Source of the DNA: Primulina eburnea
Taxonomy: Eukaryota; Streptophyta; Magnoliopsida; Lamiales; Gesneriaceae
DNA: 64,000 nucleotides
Direction of reading: 5' to 3'
Assembly (NCBI RefSeq): GCF_022965805.1
Contig: NC_133114.1
Coordinates: forward strand, 7,460,261-7,524,260
The notes under the pieces were generated by a model. That model was not told where the DNA came from. It saw only the letters and a list, made by a program, of their open reading frames with translations, and did not search any database. Numbering within the stretch: position 1 is the first letter of the stretch; each line of letters opens with the position of its first letter. The translations under genes were made by a program, and so were the position numbers. This document shows positions 48,501-60,181 of this stretch, in pieces.

Positions 48501-48844
48501 CCTCGATACATTGGTCCTTACGAGATTCTTGAGAAGATTGGCGATCGAGCTTATCGACTTGCACTTCCTCCTTCTCTATCCGGAATACATGACGTGTTTC
48601 ATGTATCAATGTTGCGAAGATATATGCTAGATGTTTCTCATGTCATTCAACCTGACGAAGCTGAACTTGATCAGACTTTGAGTTATAGTGGAACAACCGA
48701 TACAGATCCTTGATCGGAAAGACAAGAAACTCCGAACGAAGAATATTCCACTTGTGAAAGTTCAGTGGAGTCGTCATGGCATCGAGGAAGCGACTTGGGA
48801 GACAGAGGCAGGCATGAGACAGAAACACCCTGAGTTATTTATAT
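45518..48844 (+). pseudogene. B protease-RT-RNase H-integrase, multiply broken
   Basis: Continues gag-pro after D2. Lesions visible against family A: one-base loss near 45714; TAA at 46412-46414 replacing Tyr in RT; Gly to Arg in the SGYHQL motif; last Cys of the integrase zinc region changed to Phe (CLNFQQ); one-base loss near 48470; one-base gain near 48690. The long frame 46426-48630 holds RT with FIDD, RNase H and the integrase D,D,E core. The C-terminal tail keeps the Trp after EEAT that family A lost, ending near 48844. Confidence 0.9.
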
Positions 48845-48942
48845 GATGTAAGTATTTAGTCAGTTTTGATTTTAATACTGTCTTAAATACTTTGATTGAT
48901 TTATTCAGTTCGAGGACGAACTTATGTCTTAAAGGGGAGAAA
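48845..48942 (+). other. B 3' tail and polypurine tract
   Basis: TTCGAGGACGAAC motif, then the AAAGGGGAGAAA tract directly before the LTR. Confidence 0.8.
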
Positions 48943-50912
48943 TGTAATGCCCTAGATTGACTATGAATAGACAGAAATTGAGAAATGTAATGCCCAGAAC
49001 ACTGAGTGATCATTCTGAATGGATAGATATGTTATGAATAATGTGCATCGAGATAAGAAATAAGAGATGAAGAAGTTTGGCTTGAAATGTAGGATTGTGC
49101 CTTGGTAATTCGAAGTTACACCGCACCCGCAGTGCTTGTAGACACCGCACCCGCGGTACATAGACAGTAAGTTGGCCAAAAATTCCAGTAGCCACACCGC
49201 ACCCGTGGTGGTGCGACCGCACCCGCGGTCGTGCAGCGACCTGCACCCGCGGTCCTCGAAATTTAGAAAATCATAGGGTTGCTGAGAGCATGGCGCACCC
49301 GCGCTCCTTAAGTCACCGCACCCGCGGTCATGCGTGGAACTTGAAAAATAAGGACACCTGCTCTTGCCATGCAAATCTGATATATGTGTCTTCATTTCCT
49401 TGCCATTTCAGAACTATGAGAGCCGAGAGAATCCAGGAAGAAAGTCTCCATTTCCTTTGATCTTTGAAGTTAAAATTCTCAAGGTTTAACCATCCGATTT
49501 TCATTCCGAGTTGAGATTCTTGTTCCTCGCGTCAAGGGCTTCAAGGTGATGTAAGTTTCCTCCAATTCAAGCATGAATTGAAATATTGGTGTTAGGAAAC
49601 TTGGATATGCTTGTAGATATATGTTCTTATGAGTATAAGCATTATATATTCGCAAGCGGATCGATTGTCGGATGTCATACGCAATTGTTACGATTTTCCA
49701 GCATATTTAGAGCTGAATTATGCAGATTTTGGATAGTATCATGTGATTATGATGATGAATATGAGTTGAGATTATTGATTATTGATAAATGATGAGATTT
49801 GGATAGACCGGTATTGAGAAATCATGTCGTTATGCCGTCCGACTGTACCAAGATCACGTATAGTATTAGATAGGTGTTGAATTGAGTTGGGAATTGATAT
49901 TGTATGTCTCTACATTGCCATTTCAGATTTGGAGTGACAGAGTTTTTATCCCAACTTCGAGACTTCGATTTAATTCAACAAGAAAGGTATAAGCTATGTT
50001 TGTTTGGGAAGCCATAACTCAAATAAGATATTATTTGAGTTCCCAAACCAAAATCACATACTAGTATTGTTGTATATATGGTATCATGTTTATAACTTGT
50101 TTATAGAATTTTATTCAAATCTTGTTACATGATTATGCTTTGATTATAGAATTGTATTCAAGCATGTAAGATTATTGTAATATTCAGATATGAATATAAG
50201 CATGCTTTGTTACAGGTTGATAGTCATTGCATTTAAGATAGGAGAGTCGTTGACAGTCATTGTCAACTATCTAGATGTTCGGTGTATCTCAGCTTAGGAG
50301 TAGTCATTACTCTTATTGCAGCCGTTGATACAGTTCTGACCGAAGTCTAGGAATACGACGTACAGCACCTCGATTGGGAGGGTAGGTGACAGATAGTGAC
50401 GTCTTATTCACAACGGGATCCCTAGAGTTCTAGTCGAGTTGCATCTAGACATGATTAGACTCGCATTGCATGATTATATATGAATGACATTCATATTAGC
50501 ATGTTTCATGTTTTAGATTGTTTTATTGCATGTATACATGTTTATACTGGGATTTGTTCTCACCGGAGTTTCCGGCTGTTGTTATGTCTGTATGTGTGCA
50601 TAACAACAGGTGGAGCAGGATCTGGGTCACGCAGAGGATGAGAGATGAACATAGCGTGGAGATCTCGGGCTTAGCAGAAGGACTAGTAGTTGTACTGTTA
50701 TCATGTACTGTTTTTAATTACTAGTTGTTAAATAAGAATGAAACAAGACATGTTTGTACCTTACGTTTGTACGTTATGTTTGTTAAATAAATAAAGACTT
50801 TATGCTTGTGTTTATACATTAGATTTAATGTTGAAAAGCAAAATTTTGACCCACTTTTTATATTAACGATCCATTGTATCCCAAAGAAAAAGTTAGAGCC
50901 CGGGTCCCCACA
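48943..50912 (+). repeat. B 3' LTR (1970 bp)
   Basis: Uninterrupted copy. Start TGTAATGCCC duplicated at 48943 and 43 bp on. GC array at 49115-49330, one unit shorter than the 5' LTR. Conserved hairpin block at 50543-50635. Ends CCCCACA. Confidence 0.93.
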
Positions 50913-51117
50913 AAGTTCTTCGAAGGTTCGTATAGTTTTCGATTGTTTATCCTCGTGTTTATTTGTTGCTAAACTCTTGCTAGTTTAGAGGTGAATATCA
51001 CACAATACTTGAATCAAAAGATCGGGAAAACACACGGGTCTTAATATCGTAATTGAATAGAGGGTGCGATTTATTTTCAATCGTGTTTGCTATTTATTCG
51101 TATCAAGATTCACGCCA

Positions 51118-51312
51118 TTTGGTATCAGAGCCACAGGTTTATTGAATTCAAGTAAATTATCTTGTTCTTAAATTGCAAATCTGTATTATTTCTTCGTTTA
51201 TTTTCAGATCTGTTTTGTTCTATCGTTCTTCGTAATTTTGTTTTCGTGAATCTGTGATTCTCGAAATTTGTTGGTGATTTTTTTTTGGGATTTTCGAGTA
51301 GTACTCAATCCA
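51118..51312 (+). other. Second E leader fragment with PBS
   Basis: PBS TGGTATCAGAGCC at 51120-51132. The following ~190 bp match E's leader 21332-21515 with few changes and then stop in an A-run where the satellite begins. It is the start of a second E internal region sharing the preceding LTR. Confidence 0.85.
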
Positions 51313-54300
51313 AAAAAATAGAATCCCTCCCTTCTTAGTCCTAGGCAACCCCTAAATAAAGTCCATAGAAATGTCAATCCAAGTTCTTTTTAAGAATAGC
51401 ACGCAAAAGTGTTCCCAAAGTTCTATCGATAACTTCAGTTTGTCCATCCGTTTGAGGATGACAAGTAGTAGAAAACAACAATTTTGTGCCAAGTTTAGCC
51501 CATAAAGTCTTCCAAAAGTAACTCAAGAATTTAACATCGCGAACAGAATCAATAGTCCTAGGCATGCCATGCAACCTAACGACTTCTCTAAAGAACAAAT
51601 CCGCAATGTTTGAAGCATCATCGGTTTTATGACAAGCTATAAAATGTGCCATCTTCGAGAATCTATCAACAACAACAAAAATAGAATCCCTCTCCTTTTT
51701 AGTCCTAGGCAACCCCAAAATAAAGTCCATAGAAATGTCAATCCAAGTTATTTTTAAGAATAGCACGCAAAAGTGTTCCCAAAGTTTTACTGACAACTTC
51801 AGTTTGTCCATCCGTTTGAGGATTACAAGTAGTAGAAAACAACAATTTTGTGCCAAGTTTAGCACATAAAGTCTTCCAAAAGTAACTCAAGAATTTAACA
51901 TCGCGACCAGAAACAATAGTTCTAGGCATGCCATGCAACCTAACGACTTCTCTAAAGAACAAATCCGCCATGTTTGAAGCATCAACAGTTTTATGACAAG
52001 CTATAAAATGTGCCATCTTAGAGAATCTATCCACAACAACCAAAATAGAATCCTTCCCCTTCTTAGTCCTAGGCAACCCCAAAATAAAGTCCATAGAAAT
52101 GTCAATCCAAGTTCTTTTTAAGAATAGCACGCAAAAGTGTTCCCAAAGTTCTATTGACAACTTCAGTTTGTCCATCCGTTTGAGGATGAAAAGTAGTAGA
52201 AAACAACAATTTTGTGCCAAGTTTAGCCCATAGAGTTTTCCAAAAGTAACTCAAGAATTTAACATCGCGACCAGAAACAATAGTCCTAGGCATGCCATGC
52301 AACCTAACGACTTCTCTAAAGAACAAATCCGCAATGTTTGAAGCATCATCGGTTTTATGACAAGCTATAAAATGTGCCATCTTAGAGAATCTATCCACAA
52401 CAACCAAAATAGAATCCCGCCCATTCTTAGTCCTAGGCAACCCCAAAACAAAGTCCATAGAAATGTCAATCCAAGTTCTTTTTAAGAATAGCACGCAAAA
52501 GTGTTCTCAAAGTTCTATTGACAACTTCAGTTTGTCCATCCGTTTGAGGATGAAAAGTAGTAGAAAACAACAATTTTTTGCCAAATTTATCCCATAGAGT
52601 TTTCCAAAAGTAACTCAAGAATTTAACATCGCGACCAGAAACAATAGTCCTAGGCATGCCATGCAACCTATCGACTTCTCTAAAGAACAAATCCGCCATG
52701 TTTGAAGCATCATCGGTTTTAGGACAAGCTATAAAATGTGCCATCTTAGAGAATCTATCCACAACAACAAAAATAGAATCCCCACCCTTCTTAGTCCTAG
52801 GCAACCCAAAATAAAAGTCCATAGAAATGTCAATCCAAGTTATTTTCAAGAATAGCACGCAAAGGTGTTCCCAAAGTTCTATTGACAACTTCAGTTTGTC
52901 CATCCATTTGAGGATGACAAGTAGTAGAAAACAACAATTTTGTGCCAAGTTTAGCCCATAAAGTCTTCCAAAATTAACTCAAGAATTTAACATTGCGAAC
53001 AGAATCAATAGTCCTAGGCCTGCCATGCAACCTAACGACTTCTCTAAAGAACAAATCCGCAATGTTTGAAGCATCATCGGTTTTATGACAAGCTATAAAA
53101 TGTGCCATATTAGAGAATCTATCCACAACAATAAAAATAGAATCCCTCCCCTTCTTAGTCCTAGGCAACCCCAAAACAAAGTCCATAGAAATGTCAATCC
53201 AAGTTCTTTTTAAGAATAGCACGCAAAAGTGTTTCCAAAGTTCTATTGACAACTTCAGTTTATCCATCCGTTTGAGGATGAAAAGTAGTAGAAAACAACA
53301 ATTTTGTGCAAAGTTTAGCCCATAAAGTCTTCCAAAAGTAACTCAAGAATTTAACATCGCGAACAGAATCAATAGTCCTAGGCATGCCATGCAACCTAAC
53401 GACTTCTCTAAAGAACAAATCCGTAATGTTTGAAGCATCATCGGTTTTATGACAAGCTATAAAATGTGCCATCTTAGAGAATCTATCCACAACAACAAAA
53501 ATAGAATCCCTCCCCTTCTTAGTCCTAGGCAACCCCATAATAAAGTCCATAGAAATGTCAATCCAAGTTCTTTTTAAGAATAGCACGCAAAAGTGTTTCC
53601 AAAGTTCTATTGACAACTTCAGTTTGTCCATCCGTTTGAGGATGACAAGTAGTAAAAAATAACAATTTTGTGCCAAGTTTAGCCCATAAAGTCTTCCATA
53701 AGTAACTCAAGAATTTAACATCGCGACTAGAAACAATAGTCCTAGGCATGCCATGCAACCTAACGACTTCTCTAAAGAACAAATTCGCAATGTTTGAAGC
53801 ATCATCGGTTTTATGACAAGCTATAAAATGTGCCATCTCAGAAAATCTATCCACAACAACCAAAATAGAATCACTCCCCTTCTTAGTCCTAGGCAACCCC
53901 AAAACAAAGTCCATAGAAATGTCAATCCAAGTTCTTTTTAAGAATAGCACGCAAAAGTGTTTCCAAAGTTCTATTGACAACTTCAGTTTATCCATCCGTT
54001 TGAGGATGAAAAGTAGTAGAAAACAACAATTTTGTGCAAAGTTTAGCCCATAAAGTCTTCCAAAAGTAACTCAAGAATTTAACATCGCGAACAGAATCAA
54101 TAGTCCTAGGCATGCCATGCAACCTAACGACTTCTCTAAAGAACAAATCCGTAATGTTTGAATCATCATCGGTATTATGACAAGCTATAAAATGTGCCAT
54201 CTTAGAGAATCTATCCACAACAACAAAAATAGAATCCCTCCCCTTCTTAGTCCTAGCCAACCCCATAATAAAGTCCATAGAAATGTCAATCCAAGTTCTT

Positions 54301-55538
54301 TTTAAGAATAGCACGCAAAAGTGTTTCCAAAGTTCTATTGACAACTTCAGTTTGTCCATCCGTTTGAGGATGACAAGTAGTAAAAAATAACAATTTTGTG
54401 CCAAGTTTAGCCCATAAAGTCTTCCATAAGTAACTCAAGAATTTAACATCGCGACTAGAAACAATAGTCCTAGGCATGCCATGCAACCTAACGATTTCTC
54501 TAAAGAACAAATTCGCAATGTTTGAAGCATCATCGGTTTTATGACAAGCTATAAAATGTGCCATCTCAGAAAATCTATCCACAACAAACTCCCCTTCTTA
54601 GTCCTAGGCAACCCCAAAATAAAGTCCATAGAAATGTCAATCCAAGTTCTTTTTAAGAATGGCACGCAAAAGTGTTCCCAAAGTTCTATTGACAACTTCA
54701 GTTTGTCCATCCGTTCGAGGATGAAAAGTAGTAGAAAACAACAATTTTGTGCCAAGTTTAGCCCATAGAGTTTTCCAAAAGTAACTCAAGAATTTAACAT
54801 CGCGACCAGAAACAATAATCCTAGGAATGCCATGCAACCTATCGACTTCTCTAAAGAACAAATCCGCCATGTTTGAAGCATCATCGATTTTAGGACAAGC
54901 TATAAAATGTGCCATCTTAGAGAATCTATCCACAACAACAAAAATAGAATCCCCACCCTTCTTAGTCCTGGGCAACCCAAAATAAAAGTCCATAGAAATG
55001 TCAATCCAAGTTCTTTTTAAGAATAGCACGCAAAGGTGTTCCCAAACTTCTATTGACAACTTCAGTTTGTCCATCCGTTTGAGGATGAAAAGTAGTAGAA
55101 AACAACAATTTTGTGCCAAGTTTAGCCCATAAAGTCTTCCAAAAGTAACTCAAGAATTTAACATTGCGAACAAAATCAATAGTCCTAGGCCTGCCATGCA
55201 ACCTAACGACTTCTTTAAAGAACAAATCCGCAATGTTTAAAGCATCATCGGTTTTATGACAAGCTATAAAATGTGTCATTTTAGAGAATCTATCCACAAC
55301 AACAAAAATAGAATCCCTCCCCTTCTTAGTCATAGGCAACCCCTAAATAAAGTCCATAGAAATGTCAATCCAAGTTCTTTTTAAGAATAGCACGCAAAAG
55401 TGTTCCCAAAGTTCTATTGACAACTTCAGTTTGTCCATCCGTTTGAGGATGACAAGTAGTAGAAAACAACAATTTTGTGCCAAGTTTAGCCCATAAAGTC
55501 TTCCAAAAGTAACTCAAGAATTTAACATCGCGACCAGA
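51312..55538 (-). repeat. 364-bp satellite array derived from Ty3 integrase core
   Basis: The phrase AGAAATGTCAATCC recurs at 51367, 51731, 52095, 52459, 52823, 53187, 53551, 53915, 54279, 54630, 54994 and 55358: spacing 364 bp except one 351 (a 13-bp loss near 54585). About 11.6 copies. Each monomer on the minus strand encodes integrase core from WIDISMDF to [11 protein letters not shown]. 364 is not a multiple of three, so the frame shifts at every unit and no long protein results. The second catalytic Asp (normally S-D-R-D) is Gly, Val or Ser in the units. The unit junction falls at ACTTGGAT, shared by both ends of the coding segment. Confidence 0.93.
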
Positions 55539-55592
55539 TGTTACGCCTTAAACGCATACAAATCTCGAGGATGAGATTAATGTTTTTAATGC
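55539..55592 (+). other. Short Ty3-like 3' end relic
   Basis: CTCGAGGATGAGATT resembles the end-of-pol CGAGGACGA motif of Ty3 elements. TGTAACATATCCC right after it could be an old LTR start. Too short to assign. Confidence 0.35.
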
Positions 55593-56678
55593 TGTAACAT
55601 ATCCCAAAGTTTTTGTTTTGATGATACCAAAACTTGGATTAAAAATGTACTAATGTTTTATATTGAGGCATGCAGGAAATTAAGAACAAGGTTACGTTCG
55701 GAAGGTCCGAATTTTGGTTCGGACGTTCCGAGAATGTGCAAATCAGAAGCAAAATAGAAGCTGTTCGGAAGCTGCGAGGAGCCAGTTCGGACGTTCCGAA
55801 GACTGGATCGGACGTTCCGAACACAAGCAATCAAATCAGATCAATCCGGAGACAAATTGATCTGACTGTTGATGGAGTAGATTTCGGACGCTACGATGGA
55901 CATGATCGGACGCTACAAAGTGTTGAAGATTTCAAATCTCCGGAAACGCGGGAAAGTTCGGACGGTACGAACTTGAGTTCGGACCTTCCGAAGCTGTTCA
56001 TACACTGTCTGAAAGAACTGTTCGGAAGAAACGAAGTTTGATCGGTCCCTCCGAAGCATATGTTCGGACCCTACGAAGTCAAGAACGGACGATCCGAAGT
56101 CATCCCAGAATTACGCAAATTGATTTCAATCACATCGGATGTTCCGAAGCATAAACAGAAGATCCGAACCTTGGCGTCCAAGACTAGTATAAATAGGCCT
56201 TTGAGGATGCATTCTCAATCATCCCACTCCATTCTCTCTTGTCTCTTACAAAGCTTTCTACTATCTCTTGTGTGCGTTGATTAAAAGAGTTGTAATATCA
56301 AAAAGAGTTTTAGAAAAAGAGTGAAAGTAATACTCTCGAGTGGGTTGTAAAGTTCGTGGCTATCCTTGGAGCCCTCAAGGCCAAGTAGACGCATCGAGGC
56401 GTGGTTGTAAAAGCTAGCTTGGAGCTCCTAAAGCCAAGTCGTTATAGTGATACCTCGATCCTCATCGAGAAGGGGAGACGTAGACGATTCTTCGTCGAAC
56501 TTCCATAAACATCTCTATCCCTCTTTACTTTACGCATTTATTTTACGCACTTACTTTACGCATTCATTTATCGTATTGTGATTGTCCCTCAAGTCTTCCG
56601 CTTGCAATTTTTGCAAACTCGTTTTAAAAATGCTAAAGGGCCTTAAAGAACCTATTCACCCCCCCTTTAGGTTCTTCA
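55593..56678 (+). repeat. F 5' LTR (start uncertain)
   Basis: Ends GGTTCTTCA just before the PBS. The start is somewhere in 55593-55612 and cannot be fixed without a second copy. It contains TTCGGA/TCCGAA palindromes (55692-56170) and a TATA box. Confidence 0.65.
55692..56197 (+). promoter_or_regulatory. F LTR promoter: TTCGGA/TCCGAA palindromes and TATA box
   Basis: About a dozen copies of TTCGGAC-N-TCCGAA-like near-palindromes precede TATAAATAGG (56188-56197). Palindromic motifs upstream of the TATA box are an established property of Sirevirus LTRs. Confidence 0.7.
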
Positions 56679-56680
56679 AG

Positions 56681-56693
56681 TGGTATCAGAGCC
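56681..56693 (+). other. F primer-binding site
   Basis: TGGTATCAGAGCC, two bases after the LTR end. Confidence 0.9.
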
Positions 56694-56714
56694 AAGTTTT
56701 TCAAAATATTTTAA

Positions 56715-58265
56715 ATGGCCAATCTAGCAAGCGAGTATGCCCAAGGACAATCCACAAATCGTCCCCCTCTTTTCAATGGTACTAATTACGGATATTGGAA
56801 AAATAGAATATCTCTATACATCCAATCCGTCGATTACGACCTTTGGAAAATAACGGTGAAAGGTCCCTATATCCCCATGAAAACGGTGGATAATAAGGAA
56901 ATTCCTAAGGGAATGGATGACTTCACCAAGGACGATATGAAACTTATCTCTCAAAATGATAAAGCTATGAATATTCTTCATTGTTCCCTAGATATGAATG
57001 AATACAACCGAATCTCGGCTTGCACCTCCGCCAAAGAGATTTGGGACAAATTGGAGATTTGACACGAGGGAACCAATCAAGTCAAAGAAACGAAGATAGA
57101 TCTTCTCCAACTCAAGTACGAGACCTTTGAGATGGAACCCAAGGAGGATATCGACACCATGTTCCGGCGGCTCACCCAAATCATCAATGAGCTTGCCCAA
57201 CTTGGTGAGAACTACCCAACTAAACAAGTGTGGAGGAGAGCCCTTCGAGCACTACCAGCGGAATGGGATGCAAAGCGCACGGCTATCATTGAATCCAACA
57301 AGGGAGATGCGGCATCCTACGACCTTAATCAACTTCATGGGACCCTAAAGACCCATGAACTTGAAGTATCTACCCGGAAGGAGACAAAGAAAGATGACGA
57401 CAAAGTAAAGGCGAAGGGGATCGCCTTGACCAGTCAACTTGAAGATAGCGACGATGAAGAAATGGCACTCCTCACTAGAAAGTTCAAAAGATTCATGCGG
57501 AGTTCCAACTTCAACAAGAAGGACAAAAAGATTGAGAAGGAAGTGACCTGCTACAACTGTCAACAAAAGGGTCACTATGCAAACGAGTGTCCCTCCAAGA
57601 AGAAGGCCGGCAAAGACAAGAAGAAGGCCCTTCTAGCCACGTGGAGCGACAGCGACAATGAAGAGGAGTCTACCCTATGCTTCATAGCGAAGGAAGATCA
57701 TCTGACCGACTCGGATGACGACGAGGTACCCTCTTACGATGAATTACTCTCCGCTTACACTAGTATGTACAATAAGGCTAAGTCACTTAGAAATGAGAAT
57801 AAACAACTTAAAACTGAACTAGAAGCTAGGATGCATGACAACACTAGGCTCAAGACAAACCTAAGAGACTTAGAGAAAGCCTTCAACAAGTTCAATGTGA
57901 GTAGCGGTAAACTAGAAAACCTCTTGAGCATGCAAAGGTGTAACTTCGACAAAGGAGGTCTAGGATATGAAAAGAAATCAGTCAACTTCGCTAGTCTTAT
58001 CGCAAAGGCAAAACTAAGAACACCACAAACATGCACCTACTGTTGTAAGATAGGCCACATAAGACCTAAATGCAAGAAACTTAGACACCAACACAATAAG
58101 AATAGTTATTGGAAATGGATCCCCAAATCCCCAACTACTACTAACCTCAAAGGACCCAAAGAAACGGGTACCAACTATCAAACTGTATCTCAACCTTGTA
58201 GGGACAAAGGGGAGACAAGTCATCGAGCACTTGGTATCTTGACAGTGGATGCTCTCGACACATGA
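56715..58265 (+). pseudogene. F gag with one internal stop
   Basis: One frame of 516 codons from ATG 56715, interrupted by TGA at 57060-57062 within the DKLEI motif of the copia gag (UBN2-type) domain. Features: FNGTNYGYWKNRI near the N-terminus, zinc knuckle CYNCQQKGHYANEC near residue 280, an acidic stretch (DSDNEE), a coiled-coil-like Lys/Glu/Asn-rich part, and a second Cys/His cluster CTYCCKIGHIRPKC near residue 437. A frameshift at about 58198-58225 separates it from protease: the DSGCSRH motif lies in another frame at 58235-58262. Confidence 0.88.
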
Positions 58266-60181
58266 CGGGAGAAAAGAAGCTGCTACAATCCATTCGACCA
58301 AAAGAAAAGGGATCGGTGACCTTTGGAGATAACAGCAAAGGGATCATAGAAGGCATCGGCTCAATAGGTATATCTAACTCTACTATTATTGATGATGTAC
58401 TTCTTGTGAAAGGACTTAAACATAACCTCCTAAGCATTAGTCAATTGTGCGATAGGGGTTATGAAGTCAAATTCACACCACACGATTGCACTGTATCACT
58501 CACAACTGACAAATCCATTAGTTTCAAAGGTTATAGAAGTGAAAATGTTTACAAGGTCGATTTAAAGATTTCATCTTTTTCAAAAATAAAAAGCCTTGTA
58601 ACATTAAATGTTGATGACAACATTCTTTGGCATAGACGACTTGGTCATGTTGGGATGAGCACCGTAGAAAAACTTTTAAAACATGACCTAGTTTCCGGAA
58701 TGCCAAAGCTGAATTTAAAATTAGATTCTTTTTGTGATGCTTGTCAACTTGGTAAACACACAAAGGAATCTTTCAAAAATAAAAATTTTGTATCCACTTC
58801 TATGCCCCTTGAGTTACTTCACCTAGATTTATGTGGTCCCTCGAGGACAACCAGTCTAGGAGGTAAATCCTACGCTTTTGTCATTGTGGATGATTTTTCA
58901 CGTTTTACTTGGACATTGTTTTTAGCCCATAAAAGTGATGCCTTTGATCATTTCAAAATTTTTGTCAAAAAGGTTGAAAATGAGAAAAATCTTTTGATCA
59001 AACAAATCCGTAGTGACCACGGAACGGAATTTCAAAATGAAAATTTTTCAATTTTTTGTCAAAACAAAGGCATTGGTCACAACTTTTCTTGTCCTAGAAC
59101 TCCTCAACAAAACGGTGTCGTTGAGAGGAAGAATAGGACCCTAGTAGAGATTGCAAGGACCATGCTATATGAGCATTCTCTACCAAAATATTTTTGGGCT
59201 GAAGCGATGAGTTCTGCTTGTTACATCATCAATCGCGTATCAATAAGGCCAATTCTCAAGAAAACTCCATACGAACTATGGAGAGGGAGAAAGCCTAACA
59301 TTTCTTACTTCCGCGCTTTTGGATCAAAATGCTTCATCCACAACAATGGTAAGGACAACCTGGGTAAGTTCGATGCTAAATCGGACAAAGGTATCTTTCT
59401 TGGTTACTCTACTTCTAGCAAAGCATATAGAGTATTTAATAAACGTACTTTACTAGTTGAAGAATCTATTCATGTCATATTTGATGAAACTAACCCTTGC
59501 TTGCCTAGACCTGTTGTTTCTGATGATGATGATATAGATATCCTTGGCGAAAAGTTGGAGTCCACAAGCCTAGATGATGTTCCTAAAGATCAAGAGGATG
59601 CACCTCTTCCGAAGTTGTGGACTACGCACAAGGATCATCCCATGGACCTCATCATTGGTAGCCCATCGAAGGGAGTATCTACTCGCTCTTCTAATATGTG
59701 CAATTATCTTGCTTTTATTTCTCATATAGAGCCTAAGAACATAGAAGAAGCTTTACTTGATGATTCTTGGATTATTGCTATGCAAGATGAACTAAATGAA
59801 TTTAGAAGGAATAAAGTTTGGAATCTTGTACCTAGACCCACTGATAGACCTGTCATAGGAACTAAATGGGTATTTAGGAACAAGTTAGATGAGCATGGTA
59901 CAATCACTAGAAATAAAGCTAGGCTAGTAGCTAAAGGATATAGTCAAGAAGAGGGAATTGATTATGATGAGACTTATGCCCCTGTTGCTAGACTAGAATC
60001 CATTCGCATGCTACTTGCTTTTGCTTGCTCTAGAGACTTTAAATTGTTTCAAATGGATGTTAAAAGTGCTTTTCTTAATGGTGATTTGAAAGAAGAAGTG
60101 TATGTTGAGCAACCTGTTGGTTTTGAAGATGTGCACTTATCTGATTATGTGTATAACTTAATAAGGCTTTGTATGGTTTGA
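58262..60181 (+). pseudogene. F pol part 1: integrase and RT start
   Basis: The frame is open from upstream of 58262 (protease [10 protein letters not shown]) to 60181. Residues counted from 58262: HRRLGH pre-integrase motif near 124, integrase D near 188, D near 252, E near 288 (35 residues apart), then RT from the KVWNLVPRP region to [13 protein letters not shown] one-base loss near 60158 ends the frame just before the [11 protein letters not shown] motif. The integrase core looks complete, but the RT is split. Confidence 0.88.

Larger units (their letters stand above)
25641..50912 (+). mobile_element. B: Ty3/gypsy chromovirus-type element, host to C and D2
   Basis: Total 25,272 bp including nested C and D2. 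Target duplication AAGTT at 25636-25640 and 50913-50917. 5' LTR 25641-34149 (with C inside), internal 34150-48942 (with D2 inside), 3' LTR 48943-50912. The internal region is colinear with family A. Many frameshifts and one stop make it defective. Confidence 0.94.
21040..51117 (+). mobile_element. E: Ty3-type gag-pro element without polymerase, interrupted by B
   Basis: Visible parts: 5' LTR remnant 21040-21331, PBS, leader, gag-pro 21953-23773, pol-less segment, purine tract, 3' LTR 24972-25640 plus 50918-51117. The left part of its 5' LTR lies beyond the A block, outside the window. gag-pro resembles the chromovirus lineage whose protease motif is IIDGGSCTN. No RT, RNase H or integrase is present, so it is non-autonomous. 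A second PBS and leader after 51117 show that it too was part of an LTR-sharing tandem. Confidence 0.82.
24972..51117 (+). repeat. E 3' LTR, split by B
   Basis: Segments 24972-25640 and 50918-51117 give about 869 bp after removing B and one AAGTT. The matching uninterrupted sequence near 21130 shows a single AAGTT at this site. The start coordinate is inferred from the purine tract, while the end is supported by comparison with 21331. Confidence 0.75.

Noticed and set aside
51312..55538. Repeat array as CRISPR or as a tandem gene family
   Set aside because: Repeats are 364 bp without spacers, the frame shifts at each unit, and the context is plant.
58190..58262. Programmed frameshift between F gag and protease
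   Set aside because: No slippery heptamer seen, and F has other random lesions, so it is probably decay.
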